Below, piece by piece: positions 19,401-26,406 of a stretch of 49,982 nucleotides of DNA (its first letter is position 1; the number at the start of each line of letters is the position of its first letter). Made by a program: the position numbers and the translations under genes. The notes beneath the pieces were generated by a model, which saw nothing but the letters and a program-made list of their open reading frames with translations, searched no databases and had not been told where the DNA came from. Source of the DNA: Fusibacter sp. 3D3 (GTDB lineage: Bacteria; Bacillota; Clostridia; Peptostreptococcales; Acidaminobacteraceae); NCBI RefSeq assembly GCF_001748365.1, contig NZ_BDHH01000002.1:1-49982 (forward strand), written 5' to 3'.

Positions 19401-19598
19401 AAAACTGTCCCCATCTCTCTGATCTCCTGAAGATACACCGTATAAAGCATAGATCATAGCGTCGAATATGGTGGTTTTGCCCGCACCCGTTGGCCCAGTG
19501 ATCAAAAAAATGCCCTTATCTTTAAATGTGTCAAAGTGAATGGTCTCTTGTTTTGAAAAAGGGCCAAAGGCTTCCATAATTAGTGTGATCGGTCTCAT
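16467..19598 (-). CDS. sbcC: exonuclease SbcC (Rad50-like ATPase)
   Basis: This is the ATPase of the SbcCD nuclease, which opens hairpins and processes DNA ends. The 1043-aa length is typical. Residues 35-42 hold Walker A GPTGAGKT. Two long coiled coils (about 180-480 and 530-830) flank the zinc hook CPVCGSKDHP near residue 510, which joins two molecules. The C-terminus has the ABC signature LSGGETFKASLSLALG and Walker B MFIDEGFGTLD. The start lies one base after the sbcD stop, indicating translational coupling. Confidence 0.97.
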   Translation of the reverse strand: MRPITLIMEAFGPFSKQETIHFDTFKDKGIFLITGPTGAGKTTIFDAMIYALYGVSSGDQRDGDSFRSDHARSDQMTSVTLTFMLKGKIYTVRRIPKQMRPKLSGDGLTVQTADAELEGEGIVLSGIKEVTEKINDLFGLNAEQFRQIMMIPQGEFRRLILSDSKEKTEIFRKLFGTALFERIQDQMKLEEDVLKNQHFEISSQIKALAGQLSLTEENVILRDQCIENPVVPHFKKLIEVVNAVFHADEKQCETLKLQIEKDVQLQDQTKLEVAHQRQLKTQLEELEKNKERLARHLEREPEVEANKIRVKSAQRAELVRSEAQNRIEKQEGFNARKRTHEKIVAQFSGQDDLYNLSKEAYEGIPPLKETHDKNQAELMKLKLIREEVQSLNVYQKRLTILQNEIDSFVMEHEQSVKSVEQVKQKNIEVLGKLAVLQESKVKLAALSGQKTSLNHAVSTFNDCMTRERQLKEKDKALDKLNACISVQSDAVASEREVWQQLETQFMKGYSGLLAKSLIDQTPCPVCGSKDHPNPASEGEVISKADLDASRLVLEGQMNQFEKTKAEAESMKSQRDEDQLNLSKLWQQLSVQLSELLDENLVLDQKNAFKSKLSNFKTALSEKENRYKKDMEETSLLLNQQEIQAKNLEVHMNRQKELEKKLSTCYLERESLKTKIEQIVLKVPNQFLEYQTLVAEIKRLEEDIKALSAKIQNISDAYATNRETLNMLSEQKRLASEELDAAEKKLEDAELLFKTALFEHEFDSLETYQEAQMNRIQMEPLLEQVEVFYSQKLDLEKTIKVQNALLKDKPKQDIDKLEEALQSIEFTITSQRQDLNQMLSGISQNRKMISEIEHLLVTLENSDSKYAYVSKLARMARGQNAQRLSFENFVLSQYFEDVLNAANLRLQKMTTGRFELIRKREKSKGNVQSGLDIEVMDQYTGKLRHVKTLSGGETFKASLSLALGLSDIVQRFSGGISLETMFIDEGFGTLDSDSLDKAIESLMSLSNQSRLVGIISHVQELKERIPTQLRVIQQIEGSHTQILA

Positions 19599-19599
19599 G

Positions 19600-20757
19600 T
19601 TACACGTCCCCCTTCATTGCATTTTCAACAACGGCTTGGACAAATGTCTTTTCCACCGCTTCAAGAGCATTACCTTCAATGACCGTATGAAACAGATCAA
19701 ACAAGTTCACAGGATTTTTTTCACGACGCAAATCTTGGGTTTCCGTTAAACTTTGGGAGCTGCTTTCACTTTGTTTTTCCATGGATAAAATATTAGGATA
19801 GACACTTCTAAGCGTATTCATAGGGTCCATGAGTTCCCCGCGGTCTGTGAGAATCGCATGAATATAGTCTTCGTGATTAAATTCTGAAACTATTTCATCT
19901 GAAATAAGTTGACCTAATGGCCCCTTAATCACCCGCATATCTCGAATGGGTTTTAAGGGTACAAATTCGATTTGAGGCACGCTTCCAAATTCAAAATCGA
20001 TTTTAACAACCCCTTTTTCAGCCTGATTTTCTGAAAAAGAGTACTTTAAAAGCGATCCTGAGTACCTTATTGTTTCCCGTCCAGACTTTTGAGGATTATG
20101 CAAATGCCCCAGTGCTACATAATCAAAATCTGAAAAATGACTAAATGAGATGGCATCTGTTCCACCTATATTGAGCGGTCTTTCAGAATCGCTTTCTTCT
20201 GGAGCCTCTGTTCCAATGACAAAGCCATGTGCCATAACCACATTTAGATGTTCAGGCTTCACTTGTGTTCTTATTTGATCGATAACAAAGGCCATTGCAT
20301 CATCATTTGTTTTTAGGTCCGGATTATCAAACCGTTTTCTCGCTTCAAACGCCGTCATAAAAGGAATGACATGAAAATCTATATGCGCCCCTTGAGCGTC
20401 CTGTAGAGCAATCGTCTCATAACCAAGTTCTGTCTTGCCTACTATATAAAGGCCTTTTTTTCTCAACAATTGAGCCCCAAACGAGAGTCTTTCACTAGAA
20501 TCATGGTTGCCACTGCTGATGATGACTTTTATATTCAGTTCTTCAATGACTTCCGAAAGAAAGCTATTCAGTAAAGTAACGGCTTCCACTGGTGGGATAC
20601 TCCTATCGTATACATCCCCAGCAATCATTAAAACTTCAATTTCTTCGCGGATAAGGGTCTGTTTCAACTGCTTTAGAATATAGGCTTGGTCCTCTGTCAT
20701 AAACACATTGTTGATCAGTTTACCGAGGTGCCAATCTGCCGAATGAATCATTTTCAT
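19600..20757 (-). CDS. sbcD: exonuclease SbcD (Mre11-like nuclease)
   Basis: This is the metallophosphoesterase nuclease partner of SbcC. The 385-aa protein shows the Mn-binding motifs in order: DWHLGK near residue 8, AGDVYDR near 49, SGNHDS near 85, VMAHG near 165 and ALGHLHNPQ near 205. I chose ATG 20757 (MKMIHSADWHLG) because AGGAGG lies 8 bases upstream; the frame runs 35 codons further without support. A 13-bp palindrome (CACTATTATAGTG, 20775-20787) overlaps a TATAAT-like -10 just upstream and might be an operator. Confidence 0.96.
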   Translation of the reverse strand: MKMIHSADWHLGKLINNVFMTEDQAYILKQLKQTLIREEIEVLMIAGDVYDRSIPPVEAVTLLNSFLSEVIEELNIKVIISSGNHDSSERLSFGAQLLRKKGLYIVGKTELGYETIALQDAQGAHIDFHVIPFMTAFEARKRFDNPDLKTNDDAMAFVIDQIRTQVKPEHLNVVMAHGFVIGTEAPEESDSERPLNIGGTDAISFSHFSDFDYVALGHLHNPQKSGRETIRYSGSLLKYSFSENQAEKGVVKIDFEFGSVPQIEFVPLKPIRDMRVIKGPLGQLISDEIVSEFNHEDYIHAILTDRGELMDPMNTLRSVYPNILSMEKQSESSSQSLTETQDLRREKNPVNLFDLFHTVIEGNALEAVEKTFVQAVVENAMKGDV

Positions 20758-20828
20758 CACATTTCGCCTCCTAGCACTATTATAGTGTTTATTGCAACAA
20801 TAATAAACGCCTGAACCAGAAAAATATC

Positions 20829-20868
20829 CTCCACTTTGAGAAGTGGGGGGGCATCTCCTCAAGGGTTC
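20829..20868. repeat. dispersed hairpin repeat, copy 2
   Basis: CCTCCACTTTGAGAAGTGGGGG followed by GCATCTCCTCAAGGGTT. CCACTT-TGAG-AAGTGG is a perfect 6-bp hairpin. It matches copy 1 at 3389-3426, and its tail ATCTCCTCAAGGGTT recurs exactly at 20920-20934. The organisation resembles hairpin ends of IS200/IS605-like elements, without a transposase gene nearby. Confidence 0.45.
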
Positions 20869-20919
20869 AAAGCGTATACTCAGTCCGCTTCGCTACCTTC
20901 GTAACACTTGCACAATCCT

Positions 20920-20940
20920 ATCTCCTCAAGGGTTATAATA
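20920..20940. repeat. dispersed hairpin repeat, half copy 3
   Basis: ATCTCCTCAAGGGTT is identical over 15 bases to 20853-20867, 67 bases away. As at 3.4 kb, the copy runs straight into the U tract of a minus-strand terminator. Confidence 0.45.
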
Positions 20941-20986
20941 AAAAAAGAGCCTCCAACCGCGTTTGGTAGGGGCACTGGGGAGGCTC
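20940..20986 (-). terminator. terminator ending the agr-downstream transcript
   Basis: Minus-strand GAGCCTCC (20979-20986) and GGAGGCTC (20947-20954) enclose a loop with its own CCAA/TTGG mini-stem and are followed by seven U residues. It lies about 60 bases past the stop of the 162-aa gene. Confidence 0.8.
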
Positions 20987-21048
20987 AATGGGGTATAACA
21001 AAATATAGAATAATAGCGCATGAAATGATCTTCTCTATAGGCGTTTGT

Positions 21049-21537
21049 TCACCTGATTTGTTTTACTATATAATTCTTCAAAATTTGAAGAGACTCTTTG
21101 TTTAAAGATTTCATGACGATTACAGTTTCACTATTACGCCAAGCGCAATAGTTCACATCATGTATTTTAAATCTTATGTATGAGTTCCCATTTATATCAA
21201 AAGTCATCTTGATCACATTCTTTTGATTTAGGATATCATAAGCCTCTTGAGCTTTTTCAACCGAGTTGTATTTTGTAATACAAAGCTGCACCAAATCAGA
21301 TTCTACTGAGAATTGACGCTCATAAGCTTCATGCTCAGCATATTGCTTGTACCCCTTATGTGCATCTGAAAGTACGACTTCAAACTCTTTTTGAGATTCC
21401 ATAAATCTTGAAAAATCAAGAATTGAATTTGGCACACTGAAAGTTATACTTTCGTTTGAGAAAAAGAGGAATAATAGTAAAACGGAGAGCATTGCTACAC
21501 TCATTTTAATGATATTTTTAATTACTTTCTTAAACAT
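21049..21537 (-). CDS. membrane-anchored exported protein downstream of agrD
   Basis: This 162-aa protein has one N-terminal membrane helix at about residues 10-28 (MSVAMLSVLLLFLFF) and an extracellular remainder. That part is mixed helix and strand (SVEKAQEAYDILNQ, MTFDINGNSYIRFKI, ETVIVMKSLNKESLQ) and has two cysteines (CITKYN, YCAW). The layout resembles small DUF4367-like extracytoplasmic domains, but I do not identify it. Its start overlaps the preceding stop (TAATG), so it is translationally coupled to the 100-aa gene. Position after agrBD suggests a quorum-controlled product or accessory. Confidence 0.7.
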   Translation of the reverse strand: MFKKVIKNIIKMSVAMLSVLLLFLFFSNESITFSVPNSILDFSRFMESQKEFEVVLSDAHKGYKQYAEHEAYERQFSVESDLVQLCITKYNSVEKAQEAYDILNQKNVIKMTFDINGNSYIRFKIHDVNYCAWRNSETVIVMKSLNKESLQILKNYIVKQIR

Positions 21538-21839
21538 TAAGATTCTTCACCTTCCATTTCTTCTTTAATCGCAAACAGTAAAATCATCAAAATTGCGCCT
21601 ATCAAAACCGAAAACAATGCAATAGGCATCGACTTATATCGGAAATAAATTGCAATAGGCTCTAACATCAACACAAATGTAAAGACACGAATAAGCATTT
21701 TTATTTGTCTAGCACCCTCAAAGAACAATATAACAGCATATGCAATAGATGCCACGATTGCATTTAAGACAAACACAAATGTGGGGGTATATAATTTCAG
21801 CCAGTAGATATCTATAATTAAACTGGCAATCAGCATCAT
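21537..21839 (-). CDS. small multi-pass membrane protein downstream of agrD
   Basis: This 100-aa protein has three or four hydrophobic segments and an acidic C-terminus (KEEMEGEES). ATG 21839 has no ribosome site. A perfect AGGAGGTG at 21874-21881 lies 7 bases before an in-frame ATT at 21866, which would add nine residues (RHLYKLFKM...). A rare ATT start is therefore likely. Other explanations are reinitiation or a sequencing error. The function is unknown. It is coupled to the 162-aa gene and follows agrD after a hairpin that may act as an attenuator. Confidence 0.65.
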   Translation of the reverse strand: MMLIASLIIDIYWLKLYTPTFVFVLNAIVASIAYAVILFFEGARQIKMLIRVFTFVLMLEPIAIYFRYKSMPIALFSVLIGAILMILLFAIKEEMEGEES

Positions 21840-21902
21840 TTTGAAAAGTTTATACAGATGTCTAATGGGAATTCACCTCCTAAATATTAAAATAAAAGGT
21901 TT

Positions 21903-21951
21903 AAAAAAATAGGATTTGAGTCAACAGGTTTGCTCAAAATCCCATTTTTTT
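21903..21951. terminator. terminator or attenuator after agrD
   Basis: On the minus strand GGGATTTTGAG pairs with CTCAAATCC around AACCTGTTGA and ends in seven U residues; the plus strand also ends in T7. It would cut most agr transcripts after agrD and let some pass to the two membrane genes. Confidence 0.7.
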
Positions 21952-21992
21952 AAATTGTCTAGGAGTTTATAAAAGTTAAGAAACCTACTAAA

Positions 21993-22130
21993 TTAGTCGA
22001 CTTCCTGTAAACATTTTGGTACCTCTGGTTGATGTGACCAAGCCATACAAGCTGAGTTCAAGTTAGCAAGTGCGAGACCAAAAATAGTTACCATAAAGAT
22101 TTGATTCATTTTACTCAATAACATTTTCAT
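21993..22130 (-). CDS. agrD: AgrD-type autoinducing peptide precursor
   Basis: This 45-aa precursor lies directly after agrB. Residues 1-24 form an amphipathic leader (MKMLLSKMNQIFMVTIFGLA). The core is NSACMAWS, followed by the charged tail HQPEVPKCLQEVD. The tail aligns with the conserved AgrB recognition segment of staphylococcal AgrD (DEVEVPKEL), which sets the ring as C28-M-A-W-S32, closed as a thiolactone, with a short exocyclic N-terminal tail. ATG 22130 has GGGGAG seven bases upstream and overlaps agrB by 20 bases. AgrB would cut after Ser32 and the mature peptide would be sensed by AgrC. Ring assignment is inferred by alignment. Confidence 0.85.
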   Translation of the reverse strand: MKMLLSKMNQIFMVTIFGLALANLNSACMAWSHQPEVPKCLQEVD

Positions 22131-22782
22131 AATTTTTCTCCCCTTTCTTGTATTTATAAAAGATTGGTATCATGGTGAGCATTTGAGCACCTATTGCTAA
22201 GCTCATCATTTTAAACCCATCTGTGAAACCGAATATATAAAGAGCAAAGCTTAATGCCATAACGCTAATCGTAAAATAAACTGTCTTCACCTTGCATCTT
22301 CGTTTTTGTTTTCTGCTCAAGGGTTTTGAAATTGAATCAAGCGGTGCCATCATGATGATCATCGCACTTGATAAAATGCCTAAAGCAAAATAGATAAAAT
22401 GAGGTCCACTGTAATACGTCATTATGCCCACCGAAGCCAGTGCCAAAACACTTGTAGTAAGAAAGCACCCTACAAATGTCTTAGCGTGATGACCTCCAGC
22501 ATTCATCCTCACCATAGCAAAAGTTATCAGGTAAATTGCCAAATGATCTAAACAATTAAAAATATAGCCGATCACTATAAATCCAATAATATCCAGTCCC
22601 GTTTCGATGAATAATAGCAATCCGTATTCAAACTTGGCTTGTTCAATCTCATTTTTAAGCTGCTTTTGAAAAAAGCTCACTCTAATTTGCTTTGCTAAAG
22701 CTTGGATCAAATAAATCACACCCCGATAAATGATATTTTTTTCCCGTGACGCTTTTCTTTTATCTCTTACGTCTGCCATCAT
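22111..22782 (-). CDS. agrB: AgrB-type peptide-processing membrane protease
   Basis: This integral membrane cysteine protease trims AgrD and forms the thiolactone. RMNAGGHHAKTFVGCF contains the catalytic pair His99 and Cys106, seven apart as in S. aureus (His77/Cys84). Several hydrophobic segments follow. The longest frame gives 223 aa, but ATG 22782 has no ribosome site and overlaps the -10 box TATAAT of the promoter at 22781-22810. A start at GTG 22719 or TTG 22710 (GGGG upstream) would place the histidine near residue 75-78, matching relatives. The coordinates given are the longest form. The 3' end overlaps agrD. Confidence 0.93.
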   Translation of the reverse strand: MMADVRDKRKASREKNIIYRGVIYLIQALAKQIRVSFFQKQLKNEIEQAKFEYGLLLFIETGLDIIGFIVIGYIFNCLDHLAIYLITFAMVRMNAGGHHAKTFVGCFLTTSVLALASVGIMTYYSGPHFIYFALGILSSAMIIMMAPLDSISKPLSRKQKRRCKVKTVYFTISVMALSFALYIFGFTDGFKMMSLAIGAQMLTMIPIFYKYKKGEKNYENVIE

Positions 22783-22810
22783 TATATAAGGAATTGAACT
22801 AAAAAATCAA
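22781..22810 (-). promoter_or_regulatory. promoter of agrBD
   Basis: Minus-strand TTGATT (22805-22810), an 18-base spacer and a perfect TATAAT (22781-22786). The -10 overlaps the first ATG of the longest agrB frame, so transcripts would begin inside it, near 22774. Confidence 0.6.
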
Positions 22811-22821
22811 TAGACCTGGCC

Positions 22822-22852
22822 TAATTGGAACGAATCGCGGCTTAATTGGAAC
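22822..22852 (-). promoter_or_regulatory. LytTR (AgrA) operator: direct repeats with 21-bp period
   Basis: GTTCCAATTA occurs twice on the minus strand (complement TAATTGGAAC at 22822-22831 and 22843-22852), exactly 21 bp apart, 11 bases upstream of the -35 box. Two direct repeats one to two helical turns apart just upstream of the -35 is the usual arrangement for LytTR activators such as AgrA and ComE. It predicts autoinduction of agrBD. Confidence 0.7.
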
Positions 22853-22865
22853 AGCAAATGACAAA

Positions 22866-24179
22866 TCACTCATTTTTGTCAACTAACATGCTACATTTAA
22901 GGATAAATTTGTCTTCCAATGCTTGAATCTCAAAGATCCCATTGTGCTTCTTAATAAGGGCTTCAATATTTCTAAGACCATAACCATGTAATGCTTTTTC
23001 TTTTTTTCGAGTTAAATAATGTCCCCCTTCTTTTTTGTAGTCTCCAGCGGAGGCATTTTCAATATAATAGTTGAGATAGCCCTTTCTCATAAATATTTTA
23101 ACATCGATATAGGGTTTACCGACGACAGTTTGGCAAGCCTCAATGGCATTGTCCATGGAGTTGCTGATGATCATGGCGAGGCTGTATTCCAGTGCACTGA
23201 GATTATTGGGAACCATAACCTCTTTTTCAATTTCAATCCCTTGTTGCTTGGCTTCATTGATTTTTTGTTCTAGGATCAATTCAATGGCCGTCATGGACGT
23301 TTTTAAATTTTGATCCAGTACGGACTGATCGTCTATAAGCGCTTCAACATAGTTTAAAGCTTCATTTTTCTTGTCATGGTTGATCATCGTTCGTATCGCC
23401 TGAAAGTGATTTTTATAATCGTGCTGATTCCGGCGAACTTCATCCATAACACCCTTTAGTGCAATAATCTGATCATTTTGCTGATTAAGCGACAGTTCAA
23501 CCATCTGTTTTTCGACTTCCATCTGTGTTGATTTATAAAACATATTACTGACAAAAAGTATCAAGATATTACATCCAGACATAACAAAACTTATGAATAG
23601 TACACTTTGATTTGCTTTTTCACTAATGATGTATCTTCTGTAAATATCCATAATAAAAAATGCTACAATGATATTCAACATTAACATTAGAATTAGAATT
23701 AACGATTGGTATCGCTTTCCAACACTCATATCAAGTTTTGTTGTTTTTAGCATATTGACAACTAAATAAGTCAATAATTTGCTGTTAATTACAAAGATAA
23801 ATCGACTTGCACCAAGTGTTGCTAACTCCATTGGCGTAATTTTAAAGAATAAACCTATCATTACAATAAGAATAAAATCACATGCAATCAAAATGATATC
23901 TACCGTAATGATTGCCAGCATAATTCTTAAGAATTGCTTAGCGCCGTAACGCCACATACCAACCAAAGTCCAATATATAAACATGATTAGCATCACATAA
24001 ATGGACCCTGTATCAAAGGCATGATTCAAATAAGACAAAATTTCACCGCCGACAATAACCACTATGAAATCGTCTATAAACCCTGTCTTTTTAATATGTG
24101 CAAATTGTTTCTTCAGAAAAATCAATACGATGAACATTTCAAAGAGATTTATGGCATTTTCAATGACTAACCACTCCAT
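22866..24179 (-). CDS. agrC: AgrC-type sensor histidine kinase
   Basis: This 437-aa kinase should sense the AgrD-derived peptide. Six or seven membrane segments occupy residues 1-215. A coiled linker leads to the DHp helix with NQHDYKNHFQ, His253 being the phosphoacceptor of the AgrC/HPK10 class. The ATPase domain has the N box ISNSMDNAIEAC near 338-349 and the G box HGYGLRNIEALI near 398-409. GGGGGGAG lies 6 bases before ATG 24179, inside the end of agrA, and only three bases separate the two genes. The gene is not in the agrBD transcript: an operator and promoter lie after its stop. Confidence 0.95.
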   Translation of the reverse strand: MEWLVIENAINLFEMFIVLIFLKKQFAHIKKTGFIDDFIVVIVGGEILSYLNHAFDTGSIYVMLIMFIYWTLVGMWRYGAKQFLRIMLAIITVDIILIACDFILIVMIGLFFKITPMELATLGASRFIFVINSKLLTYLVVNMLKTTKLDMSVGKRYQSLILILMLMLNIIVAFFIMDIYRRYIISEKANQSVLFISFVMSGCNILILFVSNMFYKSTQMEVEKQMVELSLNQQNDQIIALKGVMDEVRRNQHDYKNHFQAIRTMINHDKKNEALNYVEALIDDQSVLDQNLKTSMTAIELILEQKINEAKQQGIEIEKEVMVPNNLSALEYSLAMIISNSMDNAIEACQTVVGKPYIDVKIFMRKGYLNYYIENASAGDYKKEGGHYLTRKKEKALHGYGLRNIEALIKKHNGIFEIQALEDKFILKCSMLVDKNE

Positions 24180-24182
24180 ATA

Positions 24183-24902
24183 CTACTCCCCCCAAATTCT
24201 TCTTTTTATAGCTTCCTGTACCTGCTCTACATTTGCTTTACTCACAGGAATCGGTATTTTCTGATCACCAATATACACAATATACCTTTCAAGCTTATAG
24301 ATATGATCTATATTGACAATATAGCCTTGATGGCATTTTAAAAACATATCTTTCGATAAAGATTCATAAATCCCTTTTATGGATTCTCTACCTTCATATC
24401 GCCCGTTTACAGTATGGAAAGTTGATTTCTTACCGGCCTTTTCAATATAGATGATATCCGATTGCTTGATTAATGTTTGTTTGCCATTTACTTTGATAGC
24501 GACCGTCTTGAACATATGATTTTCGATAAAAGTCTGCTCTTCAATTTTATTTTTTAAGAAATTTAAAATTTCATAAAATTTATAGGATTGAACCGGTTTT
24601 ATGAGATATTTAACCGCTTCCACTTGGAAGGCATCTATGGCGTAAGAGGCATAACTGGTAATAAAGACAACCAATCCCTCCGGATTGCAATTTCTATAAA
24701 ATTTGGCAAGATCAATGCCACTTCTTTCATCAATATCAATGTCAAAAATAGCAGCATCTAGCGATTTCGTTTGTATTATACGAATGGCTTCCTCAGAAGA
24801 CATCGCGGCAAAAACAGTCAATGGCCACTCTTTAAATTCAGAGGTTATAGCCACCATGCCCTCTAAAATGGTTTTTTCATCATCACATATCAATAAATTC
24901 AT
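24183..24902 (-). CDS. agrA: LytTR response regulator, AgrA-like
   Basis: This 239-aa cytoplasmic activator has a receiver domain (residues 1-120) with acidic pocket D7/D8, phosphorylation site D54 (AIFDIDID) and K102 (LIKP), and a LytTR DNA-binding domain (about 135-235: IIYIEKAGKKSTFHT, FLKCHQGYIVNIDHI). ATG 24902 has GAGGGG at good spacing; the frame extends 15 codons upstream without support. It is the partner of AgrC and should bind the 21-bp-period repeats before agrB. Gene order A-C-B-D differs from the staphylococcal B-D-C-A. The 166-base gap to the divergent MerR gene presumably holds both promoters. Confidence 0.95.
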   Translation of the reverse strand: MNLLICDDEKTILEGMVAITSEFKEWPLTVFAAMSSEEAIRIIQTKSLDAAIFDIDIDERSGIDLAKFYRNCNPEGLVVFITSYASYAIDAFQVEAVKYLIKPVQSYKFYEILNFLKNKIEEQTFIENHMFKTVAIKVNGKQTLIKQSDIIYIEKAGKKSTFHTVNGRYEGRESIKGIYESLSKDMFLKCHQGYIVNIDHIYKLERYIVYIGDQKIPIPVSKANVEQVQEAIKRRIWGE

Positions 24903-25068
24903 GTTTAACCCCTCAATTCTATCTATTCTACTAAAGTTTTTGATCATAAATGACCTTATTTGAGCCCATCATTCTTTTATTATAATGATAACATATTCGT
25001 CCATTTGTTTGTGCAAAAAACCATTTGTAGGTATACTATATCTAAGACCGTTAAGCAAAGGAGTTTTT

Positions 25069-26307
25069 ATGAAAATCGGCAAATTTGCATCTAAGAACAA
25101 CGTGACCATTGATACGATCAGGCATTATATGACCCTTGATTTGATCGTCCCTGAAATGAATGGTTCACAATACGATTTTGATGAAAGATGTCAAACCGAT
25201 CTATCCGAAATCCTTCATTTTAAAAGTATTGGTTTCTCCTTACAAGAAATTCAAACCCTTTTAATCTTCAAACGCATTGGACGCCTCACCGGTTATGAAA
25301 AAAGCCTTTACTACCAATCCTTTTTCAAGCAAAAAATGAACGCGATAAACGAAAATATGGCTCAACTTGAAATCATGAAAGACAAATTGACCCATGCGAT
25401 GAAGCGTGTGGAGGCCACTTTAGAAAAACCCGAACACCATTCTGTTTTTGGAATACCCTTCTCTTTTCTATCTCAAATTGCTTGTTATAAATGTAAATCC
25501 ACTATGATTATGAGCGAAGGCACTGTTATCGACCAAAGACTTGTGAAAGGTTTATTGACGTGCACCTGTGGGACTCAGTATACTATAGAAGAGGGTATTT
25601 TGATCGTGAATTCTGAGGATTTAATCTCAACGCATACGGATGAAACCCGTGCCTCTTTCTATGTTGAATATTACATTATACACACGGATTATGAATATCT
25701 CAACAATTTATATAAAAGTTTTGAATGGGCCTATAAAAACATTCCTTTTAAAGTCTATGAAAATAAGACACTTTTGGAGCTTGGCATTGGTCATGGTTTC
25801 TTTCTTAGGTATTTTTATGATACCATCCATAGTTCTAACCGCTACATCGCTGTCGATCATGATATCAGCAGATTAAAGTGGCTCAGAAACAGTCTCATCA
25901 GTAATCCTACGACTTTTGATCTCCTGCTCATTGCATGTGATTTTAAAAAGATCCCCCTGCATAACAACGCCGTAGACGTCTTGTTGGACATCTCAGGTTC
26001 AACAAATTATGCTTTTGATCATCCCGAATTCTTACTTTCAGAGTTATCTCAGCTCTACAATAAAGAATGCGATTTGATTGGCAGTTATTTACTTTTTAAG
26101 AATTTTAGTAAAAACTCTAGAATAGAACCTTTCTTAAGAGATCATTTTAAACTTAAACCGGTCTGCGAGCAAATCAGCAAGCTCAAATTCGAAGAGAAAT
26201 TATCTTACATGTCAAACGTCGTTACTCGAGGCGGCAAGTTCGAAGACTTCTTCGTAGAAGGTGAAAATATATTTAGTTTTATCTGTTATGGCAAACGGTG
26301 GGGATAA
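25069..26307 (+). CDS. MerR regulator fused to zinc ribbon and SAM methyltransferase
   Basis: This 412-aa protein has three parts. Residues 1-70 are a MerR winged helix (MKIGKFASKNNVTIDTIRHY), with a coiled helix to about 115. Residues 135-180 form a RlmA/Trm112-like zinc ribbon with C139-x2-C142 and C165-x-C167. Residues 220-412 are a class I methyltransferase with motif I LELGIGHG at 236-243, an acidic residue after strand 2 (AVDHD) and CDFKKIPLHNNAVDVLLD. AAGGAG precedes ATG 25069. A hairpin closes the transcript before an MFS exporter gene. The substrate is unknown; rRNA, a small molecule or a drug are possible. This could be a drug-sensing resistance regulator. Confidence 0.85.
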   Translation: MKIGKFASKNNVTIDTIRHYMTLDLIVPEMNGSQYDFDERCQTDLSEILHFKSIGFSLQEIQTLLIFKRIGRLTGYEKSLYYQSFFKQKMNAINENMAQLEIMKDKLTHAMKRVEATLEKPEHHSVFGIPFSFLSQIACYKCKSTMIMSEGTVIDQRLVKGLLTCTCGTQYTIEEGILIVNSEDLISTHTDETRASFYVEYYIIHTDYEYLNNLYKSFEWAYKNIPFKVYENKTLLELGIGHGFFLRYFYDTIHSSNRYIAVDHDISRLKWLRNSLISNPTTFDLLLIACDFKKIPLHNNAVDVLLDISGSTNYAFDHPEFLLSELSQLYNKECDLIGSYLLFKNFSKNSRIEPFLRDHFKLKPVCEQISKLKFEEKLSYMSNVVTRGGKFEDFFVEGENIFSFICYGKRWG

Positions 26308-26319
26308 CCCCACCGTTTG
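26292..26319 (+). terminator. terminator of the MerR-methyltransferase gene
   Basis: CAAACGGTGGGG and CCCCACCGTTTG form a perfect 12-bp stem with an ATAA loop that includes the stop codon, followed by TTCTATTT. Confidence 0.7.
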
Positions 26320-26406
26320 TTCTATTTATCCACAAATTATTCATTATTGAGGGGTTGATGTAGGCTTAACACCATCCAGTATACTGATTACAAGGGAGGT
26401 GTTTAT

